Source of the DNA: Pteria penguin | Lineage: Eukaryota > Mollusca > Bivalvia > Pterioida > Pteriidae | Assembly (NCBI GenBank): GCA_035048485.1 | Contig: CM068580.1 | Span: 52,368,975 to 52,432,974 of the forward strand | Reading direction: 5' to 3' | Length of the DNA: 64,000 nucleotides | Part shown: in pieces, positions 46,082 to 56,786 of the stretch | Layout of the letters: the number at the start of each line of letters is the position of its first letter | Numbering within the stretch: position 1 is the first letter of the stretch | The notes under the pieces: generated by a model | The model's input: only the letters and a program-made list of their open reading frames with translations | Database searches by the model: none | What the model was told of the DNA's origin: nothing | Translations under genes and position numbers: made by a program

Positions 46082-48110
46082 TAGGGGGTAGTCTGGTGAA
46101 CTAGTAAGAAGAATTAAAATCTACAACTGGCTATTTCATGCATATTCTATAAGAAGAGACAAAGGTAGATTAATAATAACAAAAACGTATGTTATGGAGC
46201 AAATTATTGTACTAGAATCAATGCAAATTAATACTGTTTCATGCCCATTTCGCTATAGAGAAATGCCATTTTAAAGCAATTTATATATATATTTTTCACA
46301 AATATGACAGAAAAGTTTGGGTTTTTTTTATTTTGGTAGATAAACTTATGAATTGATACTGATTGATTGAAAAAATAACAATGATTAGGGAAAGCTCTGA
46401 CAACTTACGAAGCCTTTCATAGTGGTTATAGTAATTAAACAAACCTTCTAAAATGATGACAATTTCACAAGAATTATTTGATAATTTCTGTAATCTGCAT
46501 CACTGTGATATTACACTGTAATGTGCAATGGTCTATCATAAGTCAAAACTACAATAGGTATTGGAACATTTTACAAAGAAATTTGATAGATATTGCACCC
46601 TCCCCCCATTTTGCTATAACCTCATTTGTGTATAATATATATTGAATGAAATATTTCCTTTTCATGATCAAGAAAGGAATTGATTTGTATATATATAAGC
46701 TTCAAATGACATTTCAAATTAAAACTATATTTAGATTCGATATAATCAAAATATATAAACACATTAATGCCCTCCCCCTTTTAGGAGGATGGAGTCTATT
46801 TGGAAAACAAGTACATATATTTCCTTGAAAAATCTGCCATTGTAGTACATATATACATGTAACTACTTCAATAAATATGTCAGTAACAACATCGTAGTAT
46901 TATTTAAAAGTTTAAAATGTCTTCTTTTTAATGATATCTAAATCATGCCTCTTCTGTGAACAAGTCCGGAGATATAATGGCTCAAAGACACCATACTTTT
47001 CAACAGACAGCATATACAGCAGATGCAACGACATCACGTCATTAAGACGTAACGTCTCAATGACATCATCCTCTACTGCATAATGTAAATCTGCAGCCCT
47101 TTTCAAATACGTTAGCACTCTGAGGATTAAAAATAAAAACCCTCTCTTGATCATTGAATTTAGTTTTGATTGTTTCAAGATAATTAAATATACTGGCCTT
47201 CGCTTTTAGTTGACTATCTTGTGCTTTTTTTGGTTTTAAAATATTTTACTTTTCCCATTTCGTATTTGCCGGCATAGAGATCTATATCAGCATTGTCGAT
47301 TGCTAGAGCAACGGAAATAGGTATGTCGTAAACAAGTTTTGGTCAATAGAATAACTAGAAAAACGGTTTTCTTCAATATCACATGATAATTTACAAACAC
47401 ATGCATAATAGACAAATTATTGAATATTACTTCTGTATTTTCTATCACGACTAAAATGTTACATCATCGTGACAGTACGAGTTACCTCCCGTTAGGCAGA
47501 TTACTTTTAGGCGTAAATCGCTCACCAGACTACATCCTTGATACTATTGATAAAACGATTTCCTCTTCATCTTCATATGAGTGTTACTCAAGACCTTCAG
47601 TCCTTTGATTAAAATTCGTCTGCAGTAGCATACACAGCATAGGTATACAGTACCTGATATCATTTACGAGAGGCTCGTGATGTTTAGCCTTGAAGATGTA
47701 ATTAATTTTGTCGATATTTGTTGATTCTAGGTTAAATGAATGAAACAGGATTCTATGAAATATTTCATTTGTTCTTTTTTAGACTGAAATTTATATCTAA
47801 ATAAATTATTTTATTATTATATTATTTATATTATTATGTATATTTCGAAGATCGCGCAATCGGTTTCCATATTGGCGCTTATACATGTATGTCAAATTAG
47901 GCCTTGATCGCGTGTGTTACAAGCGTACTACTACGATTTCTCCAAATAAGGCAGTATGTTACGTGGTCTTCCCCATATTTGGAAAAATTCCCATGATGTG
48001 CGATTGTAATTCATAATCGACTTGCGTCATTACGGCGAATGAATATTTTAACACACACACAATAAGCGACAAAGTGTTTAAGGGCTATATATTGATAATT
48101 TAAGTTAAGC
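46082..48110. other. Non-coding stretch
   Basis: No gene or repeat stands out. Open frames at 46912-47178 (-) and 47420-47608 (+) have no recognisable domain and I do not call them. Confidence 0.4.
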
Positions 48111-48236
48111 AGTTCCCTCGAGATAAAAAGTCGTTCCCTCGAGATAAAAAAGTCGTTCCCTCGAGATAAAAAGTCGTTCCCTCGAGATAAAAAAGTCGTT
48201 CCCTCGAGATAAAAAGTCGTTCCCTCGAAATAAAAA
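48111..48236. repeat. 22/23 bp tandem repeat
   Basis: Six copies of GTTCCCTCGAGATAAAAAGTC, alternating five and six A residues, so the higher-order unit is 45 bp. The last copy has CGAAAT in place of CGAGAT. Confidence 0.92.
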
Positions 48237-48685
48237 AAGAGTAGTGTATGTCACCTCTGTGCCACCGTAGTCATCCGAATATTTGCGATAAAAACATGAG
48301 GGCTATATCTATTTCTTCAGCATAGTAAAAGTTATTTAATTCCATAAAAAACTAACATCTGTAGTCTTTGGACATTGCAATTATTTGAACAAAGCGATTA
48401 TTTGATTGTAAATATTTGCGGGGTCAAAAAAAAATCCTTTGACATGGCTTTATACGAGAAAACCAAATCTGCATAGGCGCGCGCATGACATGTAGACATG
48501 GGGAGAATATAAAAATCAAAACCTGGACGGACAGAGGAATCGAGATCTTCTACGAGAAAGTGGAGGAAAAGCTAATGATACAAATTAATGCATACATTTA
48601 GAAATATAATAAGGGGTATGCCCATTTTCTAGCATAGTGACAGTTATTAGAGTCAAAATTGAATACACGAGGAAACTATATATAT

Positions 48686-48850
48686 CAGTGGCAGATACAG
48701 GATTTCCGAAAAAAAAAAGGAAAAAAGGGGGAGGACACATGTGTATTAGCCAAACTACTCATCCATTTTTGGTGCCAAATCTGTATTTTCACTTGTAAAT
48801 ATGTGGCGAAATGGGGGATGAGCCTCCCGCCCCCTCTAGATCCGCCACTG
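48686..48850. mobile_element. hAT-like MITE, copy 3
   Basis: Ends CAGTGGCAGATACAGGATTT and AGATCCGCCACTG; inverted relative to copies 1 and 2. Confidence 0.65.
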
Positions 48851-49884
48851 TATGCATGGACGCACTCATGTGAACGAAAGTTAAAGAACACAACGGGGAA
48901 GGAATATTGAAACGAAAGCGGGATGGTGAGAGGAATTAAGCGCTTCTCAAAAAAGGAAAAGAAAGCACTTCAGTGGAGACAAGGATTTACTCTGAGGGTT
49001 ATCAACTCCGTTGAAATGCAAATTCACCATCAAATTAGTACATGTCTTCCTCTATAGCTTGTGTAAAGTGCGTGGTCATACAAGTCAATTCAATCTTACA
49101 AACGAACAAACATATACAAATTACAAAACAACGTGCAATATCTATTTTTTTCACTTATCTTAGTGACTGTGTGATTGGGAAAATAATATAGACAAATGAT
49201 TGGTACATGAAATAATCAATTTGAATTACAAAGACTAAAAAGTCTAAAACAGTATTTACAAAAATTTAAAGAAGAAAGTATGTTAAAACTTACTGCTTCT
49301 GGCAATACTGAATACGAGTAGTCACTTAATACCTTCTCTTGTGGCACATGACCAGTTTTGTCTGTCAGTGTCTTTCTACAGGTTACACCCCATGCACAGA
49401 TCTAGTCAAAAATGCATTTTTTTTTCATCTCCCCCATACTATTTCCCCAAAACCGTAGACCTGAAACCCCTCCCTCTCCCTGCCATCTTGGCTTTACTCA
49501 AACTTGGAAATAAAAAATTATCAGTCCGCCCATGTACTCTGACTCTGGCAACTTGCCACAGGTACTTGCTTCTGGTATATACCATCACTGTAGCCCCAGC
49601 CACTGTAAAAAAAGAAACTATGTATACTTTAAAGTAAATAAATCATAAAACGTATTCTGTGATCGCTCTTTATTTTCAAGAGGAATAGTTTAATATACTA
49701 AACGCGTGTTTGAGTACTCAATTTTTAAAATATCGCGTTCGATTCGCCTTGATCGCCACAGCACGCTTTTCTGGAGTTTCTAGCCTAAGCGACCCGTGGT
49801 AGTAATCCATTAGAATTCTTGCATTCTTCGTCAGTACTCATTGTATTGAAACAGAAAACGCTAGTTTTTGGAATAAGATGTTGA
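48851..49884. other. Non-coding stretch
   Basis: No recognised gene or repeat. Confidence 0.4.
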
Positions 49885-50384
49885 TTGCCTCGTATGATTG
49901 AATATGATAGTTTGCATGCTCTTGGGATATTGGAAGGTGGGATGTCTCAAAGCAATGTGGCAAGACAGATTGGAGTTCAAATTTAAACCGTAAGTGCTCT
50001 GGAGACGATATCAGCAAAGTGGAGGGCAGTTTAATCGGTGTACGCTACCGTGACGAAATTGTACGTCATCACGTCATTCCATTCATTCATAAGAATCAGC
50101 ATAACGTCATTCTGCAGCAGGACAACACACGACCGCACACCACACGCGTTGTTAGTGACTATTTACAGTAGTAAAACGTGAATGTGCTACCCTTCCCTGC
50201 GATGTCACCGGATTCATCGCTCATGAAACAATTTTGGGATTAAATAGAATGACGTCTACGTCAAAAGCCAACACCCTCCCACCCCACTGCTTCGTTGGAC
50301 GCTTTGTGTCGTTCTTTATTGCGCATATACTGCATAACCTGATTCGTCGTCGGTGCGAAGAATGCATAAATGCAAGTGGCGGTC
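49885..50384 (+). pseudogene. Tc1-like transposase relic, part before the Polinton-like insertion
   Basis: In shifting frames the plus strand reads LGILEGGMSQSNVARQIGV (helix-turn-helix of Tc1-like transposases), then YRDEIVRHHVIPFIH and LQQDNTRPHT (catalytic core around the second Asp), a degenerate C-terminal part, and INASGG just before the insertion. The segment between the DNA-binding domain and the core is deleted. The gene resumes at 58806 with GGHICY and a stop, matching the usual GGHTRY ending of this family. Confidence 0.8.
50379..50384. repeat. Target site duplication GCGGTC, left
   Basis: Identical to 58806-58811; directly precedes the element terminus AGTAGTGTACC. Confidence 0.93.
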
Positions 50385-50398
50385 AGTAGTGTACCGAG

Positions 50399-50455
50399 CC
50401 CCGATAATGCATTTTTGGCGTCCCCGATAATGCATAGGTGTCCCCGATAATGCAT
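50399..50455 (+). repeat. Three direct repeats CCCCGATAATGCAT at the element end
   Basis: Copies at 50399-50412, 50422-50435 and 50442-50455 (23 and 20 bp apart); mirrored in the right repeat, where the innermost copy has one change. Position suggests binding sites for a recombinase or terminal replication protein. Confidence 0.85.
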
Positions 50456-50580
50456 TGCACTGAGTTGACCTAAACGTACTGTAGTACGTTAAAGGTGAAC
50501 TCTTAAAGTGTCCTTGACCTTGGATTGAATGTCGTTATTGAACCTGATAACCTTGAGTTTACTTTTCTAAAGATATGGAT

Positions 50581-50596
50581 GGCCCTTAAAAGGGCC
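50581..50596 (-). terminator. Histone-mRNA-type 3' stem-loop, left TIR gene
   Basis: On the transcribed (minus) strand: AAAAC, then GGCCCTTTTAAGGGCC (6 bp stem, UUUA loop), then AACCA, then 13 nt after the stem GAAAAGTAA. Same as the right TIR copy at 58595-58610. It begins 20 bp after the stop codon. Confidence 0.7.
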
Positions 50597-50616
50597 GTTT
50601 TATTTTTTATTGCCCC

Positions 50617-50922
50617 TTACAAGCATAAGAGGCAGTGGCGATGTGGCTTTCTCCTCTCACTTTTACGTGGTTTGGTATTTAGTAACCTTTCTACTAAGTG
50701 ACCCACCCGGCAGGGTGCTGTTGTTCTCCTACCGGGTGGATCTTGGGTCTCTTCCTCAGGTTTTCTTTTGATGACCGTGGCGTTCATTGGCTGTTCTGGT
50801 TCTATCTTTACTTCATCGCCCGATTCTCGGTCTCTTAATATTACACGGCCTATGGCCGGCTCATGTATGGTGAAAATCAGCCTCCTCTCCCAGTCTATTT
50901 TGATCTTAATCGTAGCTTCCAT
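50617..50922 (-). CDS. TIR-encoded small protein (101 residues), left copy
   Basis: The protein starts MEATIKIKIDWERRLIFTIH and ends HRHCLLCL. The N-terminal half looks like beta-strand material, the middle is acidic with Pro/Glu, and the tail is basic with a CxxC. No family was recognised. It lies wholly inside the inverted repeat, so the element has two copies; they differ at about seven residues with no stops, suggesting the frame has been kept. A TATA box (50979-50986 complement) and a GTCCGC module lie upstream; a histone-type stem-loop lies downstream. A weak likeness to the start of the 91-residue protein (MEVQIRGVI) may mean common origin. Confidence 0.75.
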   Translation of the reverse strand: MEATIKIKIDWERRLIFTIHEPAIGRVILRDRESGDEVKIEPEQPMNATVIKRKPEEETQDPPGRRTTAPCRVGHLVERLLNTKPRKSERRKPHRHCLLCL

Positions 50923-50997
50923 GATGTAAGTCGAAAAAAAAAATTTTTTTCAGGTAAAGTACTAAACATATTCTGAAGTATATATACTAATGTAAAC

Positions 50998-51263
50998 GCG
51001 GACCTTTAGGGAAGCACTTTTTAAAACATAAACAATCTAATGTAAAACGCGGACCTCTAGGGAAACACCTTTTTAGTGACCTAAGTGTGCTAAGACAAAC
51101 TGTTGAAATATTCTACTGTAATTGCGGACGTGTAAGGAAAAACCTTTTTAGTAACATAAACAAAGTCTTGAAATATTTGCGGACCTGTAGGGAAACACCT
51201 TTTCATGACCTAAGTGTACTAAGACAAACTCTTGAAAACTTAGAGGACGTGTAAGGAAACACC
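50998..51263. promoter_or_regulatory. Five copies of the GTCCGC module, left side
   Basis: Each copy reads GCGGAC, a few variable bases, then AGGGAAACACC-like sequence and usually a T run. Starts: 50998, 51049, 51124, 51179, 51243; the first three are in the inverted repeat. The copy nearest the left TIR gene sits directly upstream of its TATA box. Confidence 0.75.
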
Positions 51264-51321
51264 CAGACATCACTTAGTCATGCCTAGATGAAAAAATTTA
51301 AAAGATTTGAAGAAACATTTT

Positions 51322-51334
51322 AAAATGATTTTAT
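51322..51334 (-). terminator. Polyadenylation signal for the polymerase unit
   Basis: The minus strand reads GTAAATAAAATC about 40 bases after the last stop. There is no histone-type hairpin here, unlike the small genes. Confidence 0.6.
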
Positions 51335-51373
51335 TTACATAGCAATGGTTAGAATATTTTGACATACAAATGT

Positions 51374-52242
51374 TTACGCAGTGACTGGTCTTAATCTCAT
51401 GAGTCTATCTTTCACTCTGTCGAAGGAGTCTTTGAATACATCGTTTCCGAATTTTCGGCACAGATCTTTAGTAAAGAGTTCTAACACGTATAGTTTTGTT
51501 TCGGACACTCTTCCGTCTTTAAACATGGCGAACACTACTTCGTGATAGTCCCTCAAGTTTTTGATTTCGGCTAACATTTCTCTCCATTGCGAACGTCTAA
51601 GGATGGTTAAAGAGAACCAAATTCGCCACTGTAGTAGTCTCGACAACATAACGGTAACTGATCGAGTTTCTATTACGACTCTGTCTTTTAAGAGAGCATC
51701 ATTATTTCGTCTTTATGTAAGGCTTCGTTATATTTCCGACACTTCGGACAGATTTCTAACATGAGTTGATTTTGGGGATCTTCTTCCCCGATGCAATCGG
51801 GATGAACGGCAACGTATTCCACTCGGGACGGCGTATCGTCGTCGTGGTCTTCCGAATCGGATAGTTCTTGATTTTGCGGTTTGCTCATAGTGACATCGTT
51901 TTCTTCTTCTTTGTATCGATAGAGTCTGTGCATAGATATGGTCGTCAAATCTTTCAAAGTCACGAGCATTTCTTTCCAAGAGTCGAATACCACATCGAAT
52001 GCCTTGCGAGTGTTTTTGGTATTGAGACATTCTAACAGTGCTTTAAAGTCCACGTAACGCTTTTCCGGTTCGAACTGTATGATGTCGTGTACCAACATCC
52101 AATCAACGAGATAACTGGCACTCTCTGTGTTTAGTGAACGTGGCTTACATCCATAGACGAACTGTAATTTGATCTTGAGGTCTCGAAGTCCCTGTCCTTT
52201 CAATTCCTGATTCAAGGAATGTAGCATGTGTGCGAATCTCAT
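51374..52242 (-). CDS. Unknown protein downstream of polymerase, with probable frameshift
   Basis: Translation starts at 52242 (MRFAHMLHSLNQELKGQ); this ATG overlaps the polymerase stop as ATGA. It runs to a stop at 51688. The end contains HPDC and, 17 residues later, CPKC, a possible zinc site. In the next frame sense seems to continue (ALLKDRVVIETRSVTVMLSR) and the 51374-51649 frame gives LRRSQWREMLAEIKNL and ends MRLRPVTA. I read these as one gene of roughly 290 residues with a frameshift near 51690; two separate genes remain possible. No family recognised. AATAAA (complement of about 51325-51330) follows. Confidence 0.55.
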
Positions 52243-55200
52243 CCTTCGTACAGGCAATCTATTCGATATCTCATGTCTAAGGCCATGTCGATTTCTGGCG
52301 TGGTCCAAGTACCCGTGAGTGCTCGCTCGTCGTCCGTGTGTTCACAGCGGTAGTCGGATCCTATGTTCTCTTTACTCATCACGCACGTCCGACATAAAGG
52401 AAACAATAACTTATGATCCGTGCGGTAGGGTAATACGGGGTGATACAATCCACGGGGTGGGAAGATGCGACACTTGACGAGTCCCGGGTATTCCCTCACG
52501 TTCTGGAATTTCTCCGTGATGATGGTAGGATGTCCGATGGGAATGATACCATATTTCAAAACGAATGGATATAAAGAACAGACGTCGATGTAACGCATAT
52601 CTCCTTCGTCGCAATACAATCGAGTGGCATTGGTGCGACCTCCAAACAGTGCATCTCGTGGTTCCAGCGGATCGGCTATCTGTTTGTACGTCGAAAGAAT
52701 GAACTCGGCAAACATCAGGTCGTCCTTGATCTTCTGTTCGTACTCGTGTTCCCATATACAGGTCACGTTGAATCCCATTTCGTTCAGATTGACTTGTCGT
52801 TGTTGCGTGGCTTGATATATTTCCCCAAACGTGAGTGCATGTTGTATCGGATGGTCCTCATGTATCATGTTCGGGAAACATTCGGGGCAACCGTGCCAGA
52901 AATATCCGTGGAACTCGTAAATGGTTTGGGTGTTGGTATCGTAGCCGTCCACGGTATATGGTCCAATACTGACTTCCCCTCCGTTACGAGCGTGTCGTAT
53001 GTCGTGATTGGTGTCGTGAGCTATCCATTTCAACCATCGTAGGGCTTTGATGGAATATTTGCGCTTTGGATGGTATCCTTCGGTAGGTATGATGGCCAAA
53101 CTATATCTAGGCATGAAATTGCGTCGAAACGCCAAGTTGGCGGCACTGGCAAACGTGACGCATTCCGCAAAGGGATCGACGTCGACCAAGTTCAGTAGGG
53201 TTTCTCGGAACTTTCCACAGCATTTTCTCAAGATGTCTACATCGGATCGACAATACTCTCGCATCTCGGTGGCAAAATCGAACCGTTCTCCGCTCTTCAC
53301 TTTATCTTCGTACCACGAGATGAACTGACGTCGACCCTCGGTATCCATTTAGTCGGGCAAGTACGTTTCCATCGAAGGATAGGTACCCGAGTACTGCTGG
53401 TTGACCGGAGTGTTGAAAAGATGAGGGAAGTAACCTTTCTTCAATTCGGTCAATCCGAAGGCCTTGGGTAATTTACTCAACGAGGAACTCATGAAGTTGT
53501 AGGAATCGATGAAACGTATCCCGTTGGCAGACATCGTCATGATCTTGGCTCCGCTCATCAAGACGTTGGGTTTCATGCATGCACGATTGACCAGGAAATG
53601 TAAAATAAATTGACCGTCGTATCCTTTCATGTTGTGAGCGATGGCCGTCACACCGTCGTGGCATGATTTCTTTTCTCTGTTGGCGTTCGTGACACAGCTA
53701 GAGAATAACCAGCTCATGAAATTTTCTAAGGTTTTCTCTCCTTGAAAGATGACTTCTCTTCCTCCGGGTAATGGGGTGCATGTCTCGCACTCTTCTTCGA
53801 TGGGTGAGTGTATGCATGCATCGCAAGCTCGATGTGCCACGCAAAAGTTTGGAACGTGTACTCCCGTGTCCTGACTACATTCGAAGTCGTAGAAGATGTA
53901 CGAGTTCTTTTCTCCTTTCTTCTTCTTAGGTTTAGGTTTACGTTGTACGTAACAGAGATGGTCCTGTTCCACCACGACCTTACAGATGGGACAGACGTGC
54001 TCTTTATCGCCGCATCGATGTTTACTCATCATCGATTTACTCATCCAACTTCCACAATCCCGGCATCTCGTCATGAGGTCGCATGTGCTCTTTCCCACTT
54101 TGTTGGGTTTCAGATGGTTCCAATAACACTGCATGTTGGGAAAATGTCCTTTGCAGCTGTGACACGTGACCTTAGAATCGTCCTGGGGGCACGGCGGTGA
54201 ATTCAAACAGTAGTTACACCTCACCGGACATTTCTTGCGATGATCTTCCTTGTGAGTATACCCGACGTCGCAAAAGTCGCAGTAATATTGACGTTCGATC
54301 AAACCAGTCATAGACGTGATGGTATCGTAGTGTTGGTTCGAATACAGGATATTCAGCATGGTGGGTCTCATGTTGTTTCTCACGTCCCCCTTGTACAGTA
54401 ACTGTAGTTTTATCTTCTTAGCTTCTGGCAACTGTTGGTGGATTTTCATTCTGTACTGTGGACTCAGGATCGTCTGGAATTTGCTCCATTCTACAGGTCC
54501 ACACCCATGCTCTATGGACACGCCCGCTTAATGACATAGTGATTTAGCTGCTGTTTCTTGATCACGGAATCTATCGGAAACTTTCATACGAAACTATGCC
54601 TTTTTCCATTCTTGCATCTCTTTGGGGTCCGTGGGTTTCTGGGCTTGTAGACGGGCGACCACGATGGCTCTAGCTAGGCACATGTTGTCGGAATCGTTTA
54701 CGATCCGAACGATGGATCTCTTGTCTTTCCTAAAATCCTCTTTATCGGCATGCAGATGTTTCGCCTTGTTACCCCCCGTTCCATAAGGCATCTCGATGTG
54801 GATGACGTCTATCGTTGTTTGCCCGTCTTCAAACTTAAAGTCTTCATTACTCTGTTGTACTTTCTGTATCTCGTCCATGACCATTTCGCTAGACAAGTGT
54901 TGACTCATGGTGAAAGGTACCCATACTTCGGATTTCAGAGAAAGGTGATTGATGATCAGCCTGATGTAGTCTTTGTCTTTGGCATGGCACTTACTTTTCA
55001 AATCGTTTACTAACGAATTCATGACCCTAGGTAGAAACCTCGGCAGCTGACCTGGAGATATCTCTCGAGTCAATGCTTTAAACTGTACGTTGTATCGTAT
55101 ACCACTGGTCTTGAATTTTCTCGACTTGTGTGACCGATTCAACTTGATGGTATAGAAATCTTGCGGTGACTTGTTCATTTCCCGCAGGCGACGTCTAGCT

Positions 55201-55286
55201 CCTTCTATTCCACCATGTCTTTGTATCCATCGTCGCAGAAGCGTGCGAAACTTTCTCGATCTCAATAATTCTCTCGTGACAGGCAT
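52239..55286 (-). pseudogene. Protein-primed family B DNA polymerase, truncated and with in-frame stops
   Basis: One frame is open from 55328 to 52239 apart from three stops: TAG 54594-54596, TAA about 54528-54530, TAA 53349-53351. I place the start at 55286 (MPVTRELLRS): the ATG at 55328 is too close to the TATA box (55332-55340). In order: a domain with MPYGTGGNKAKHL; a Cys/His-rich region (several CxxC pairs); exonuclease Exo I YDFEC (53877-53888), Exo II AHNMKGYDGQF (~53615-53642), Exo III YCRSDVDIL (~53230-53258); FHGYFWHGCPEC; and palm motif A DVCSLYP (52567-52590). The protein ends at CLYEG, so palm motif B (KxY), motif C (DTDS) and the thumb are absent and it cannot polymerise DNA as it stands. 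The family replicates linear DNA with terminal proteins; in Polintons it copies the element. Confidence 0.85.
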
Positions 55287-55680
55287 CGTGACTGATAATT
55301 CGCGTTTAATGTCGAATCGCGTTTTCACTGGCTTTTTATACGTTTCCTATGACCTTGAAATGTCAAGGTCGTGATCTTATACAAGGTCATTCGGTGCAAT
55401 GTCAAGGTTGATGTAATCTAATACAAGATCATTCGGTGCAATGTCAAAGTCAATTTTAGAAAAAAGTCTAGAACATTCATTTCAATGTCAAGGTTGATGT
55501 AATCTAATACAAGGTCATTCGGTGCAATGTCAAAGTCAACTTTTAGAAAAGTCAACTCAAAGTCATTCGGTTCAATGTCAAGGTCAGATTTTAAGGGTGA
55601 AGGTCACTCATTCCGTTTAAAAAAGACGAGGGTAAACGATAGACTTCATTCTCGCATTCATCACGCAAGAGAAAACAACC
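55286..55680. promoter_or_regulatory. Divergent promoter region with CAAGGTCA repeats
   Basis: Between the polymerase and the CCHC gene lie direct repeats of a ~40 bp unit (ACAAGGTCATTCGGTGCAAT then GTCAAGGTTGATGTAATC), at about 55380, 55421, 55507 and a partial at 55560. The words CAAGGTCA, CAAGATCA and TCAAGGTC recur. A TATA box for the minus-strand gene is TATAAAAAG (complement of 55332-55340); for the plus-strand gene TTTAAAAAAG near 55615 is TATA-like. No GTCCGC module is present. Confidence 0.65.
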
Positions 55681-56619
55681 ATGGCTCAACCGAGGTTTCC
55701 TACTGCTACTGTTACTGCTGCTGCCGGTTCTGCTGCTGCCTTCATAGACGAAACGACCATGCATCAACCAGAGATTCCTACCACCTTCATTAAAGATTTG
55801 ATGCGTGACGAAGGGATGCAGGACGATGATACTCTCATGTTACCTTCGAAAGAAGAGGCTCTACTGACTCAATTGAAGAGCCTCGTCGAACAGAAACATC
55901 AGGTCGAGATGCAGACCCTAAAAGAAAACCAAGATACCTTGACGAGTTCGCTAGCTACACTGCAAAAGACCGTGGAAGAAACCAAGCTAGAAACCGTGCA
56001 AACCAATGTAGGCATGGGTGAAATGAACTTACACGTTGCTGATGCCCAAAATATGCTACGTGAGATCAAGAAACGAATGGCTAGCAAGAGGTACCACAAT
56101 GATGATGATGACGATGATACAGGCGAACCTAGCCGTAAGAAATTTAAATACAACACAGTGGGAACTAACACTCCTAATAATGTGTGTTTCCATTGTCAAC
56201 AACCGGGACATTGGGCTAGACAGTGCCCTCAGAGACAACAAGCGATCAAGGGAAATTGTTTTCGATGTAACGAAGAAGGACATTGGGCTAACGAGTGTCC
56301 ACAGGCTCGACAACCATCCAGTCCTGTAATCACGGAACCACCGAGTCCGAAAACCACTCCGAGTATGCCTCCTCCGAAAACTCCTAACATGAAAGCTCCC
56401 AAGAAAGTAAAGATTGCAGAATTAAAAGGAGACGTTACCAAAGAAAAAGATGACCAAGAAAAACATCGCTTTGATCATGTAATGACATTATGTATAAACA
56501 ACAGAAAATATTTGTCGAGAATCCGAAATGACCAAACTTGGACGATGGAGACATCGCTCCGAGCCGTAATGGCAGAGTTTAAACAAAGTAGTGAGACAGA
56601 TATTTTATTGATCATGTAA
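55681..56619 (+). CDS. Coiled-coil protein with two CCHC zinc knuckles (312 residues)
   Basis: The ATG has an ideal context (ACCATGG). Residues 1-25 are Ala/Thr-rich, 56-135 are strongly heptad-like (coiled coil), 141-146 are Asp, 151-156 basic (SRKKFK). Two knuckles follow: C169-x2-C172-x4-H177-x4-C182 and C193-x2-C196-x4-H201-x4-C206, both with GHWA. The tail is Pro-rich then Lys-rich. This layout (self-association plus nucleic-acid knuckles) is like a retroelement Gag nucleocapsid end but lacks a clear capsid domain. It has no match among standard Polinton genes that I know. It may package or bind the element's DNA or RNA. The frame is intact. Its neighbour across the divergent promoter is the polymerase. 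Confidence 0.82.
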   Translation: MAQPRFPTATVTAAAGSAAAFIDETTMHQPEIPTTFIKDLMRDEGMQDDDTLMLPSKEEALLTQLKSLVEQKHQVEMQTLKENQDTLTSSLATLQKTVEETKLETVQTNVGMGEMNLHVADAQNMLREIKKRMASKRYHNDDDDDDTGEPSRKKFKYNTVGTNTPNNVCFHCQQPGHWARQCPQRQQAIKGNCFRCNEEGHWANECPQARQPSSPVITEPPSPKTTPSMPPPKTPNMKAPKKVKIAELKGDVTKEKDDQEKHRFDHVMTLCINNRKYLSRIRNDQTWTMETSLRAVMAEFKQSSETDILLIM

Positions 56620-56645
56620 TGACATTATGTGTAAACAACAATTTT
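56472..56645 (+). repeat. ~33 bp direct duplication at the CCHC gene end
   Basis: GATCATGTAATGACATTATG plus TATAAACAACA at about 56473-56506 recurs with one change at about 56611-56642. The second copy provides the stop codon. The gene end may have been lengthened by this duplication. Confidence 0.75.
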
Positions 56646-56660
56646 ATTGATTATGTAATT

Positions 56661-56675
56661 ATGTGAATAAAACAT
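56661..56675 (+). terminator. Polyadenylation signal of the CCHC gene
   Basis: ATGTGAATAAAACATGTC, about 50 bases after the stop; no hairpin. Confidence 0.65.
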
Positions 56676-56786
56676 GTCTTACTTTATCTCTATCGTTTGT
56701 CGTATTTTCTTAGTTAAGTGAAAAAAACCCGAGTTCTTTTCGTGACTGTGTGACGAAAATAGCTCGACCTTCACTTCTGAATAAAT

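Larger units (their letters stand above)
50385..51173 (+). repeat. Left terminal inverted repeat (~789 bp)
   Basis: Reverse complement of 58018-58805 at a few percent divergence. Similarity ends at the block ACATAAACAAAGTCTTGAAA. It contains three terminal repeats, one stem-loop, one gene and three GTCCGC modules. Confidence 0.9.

Noticed and set aside
51561..54200. Plus-strand open frames of 60-130 codons across the polymerase region
   Set aside because: They are antisense shadows of the polymerase coding sequence and have no recognisable motifs.
55899..56441. Minus-strand frames across the CCHC gene
   Set aside because: They mirror the coding bias of the plus-strand gene; the knuckles and start context favour the plus strand.
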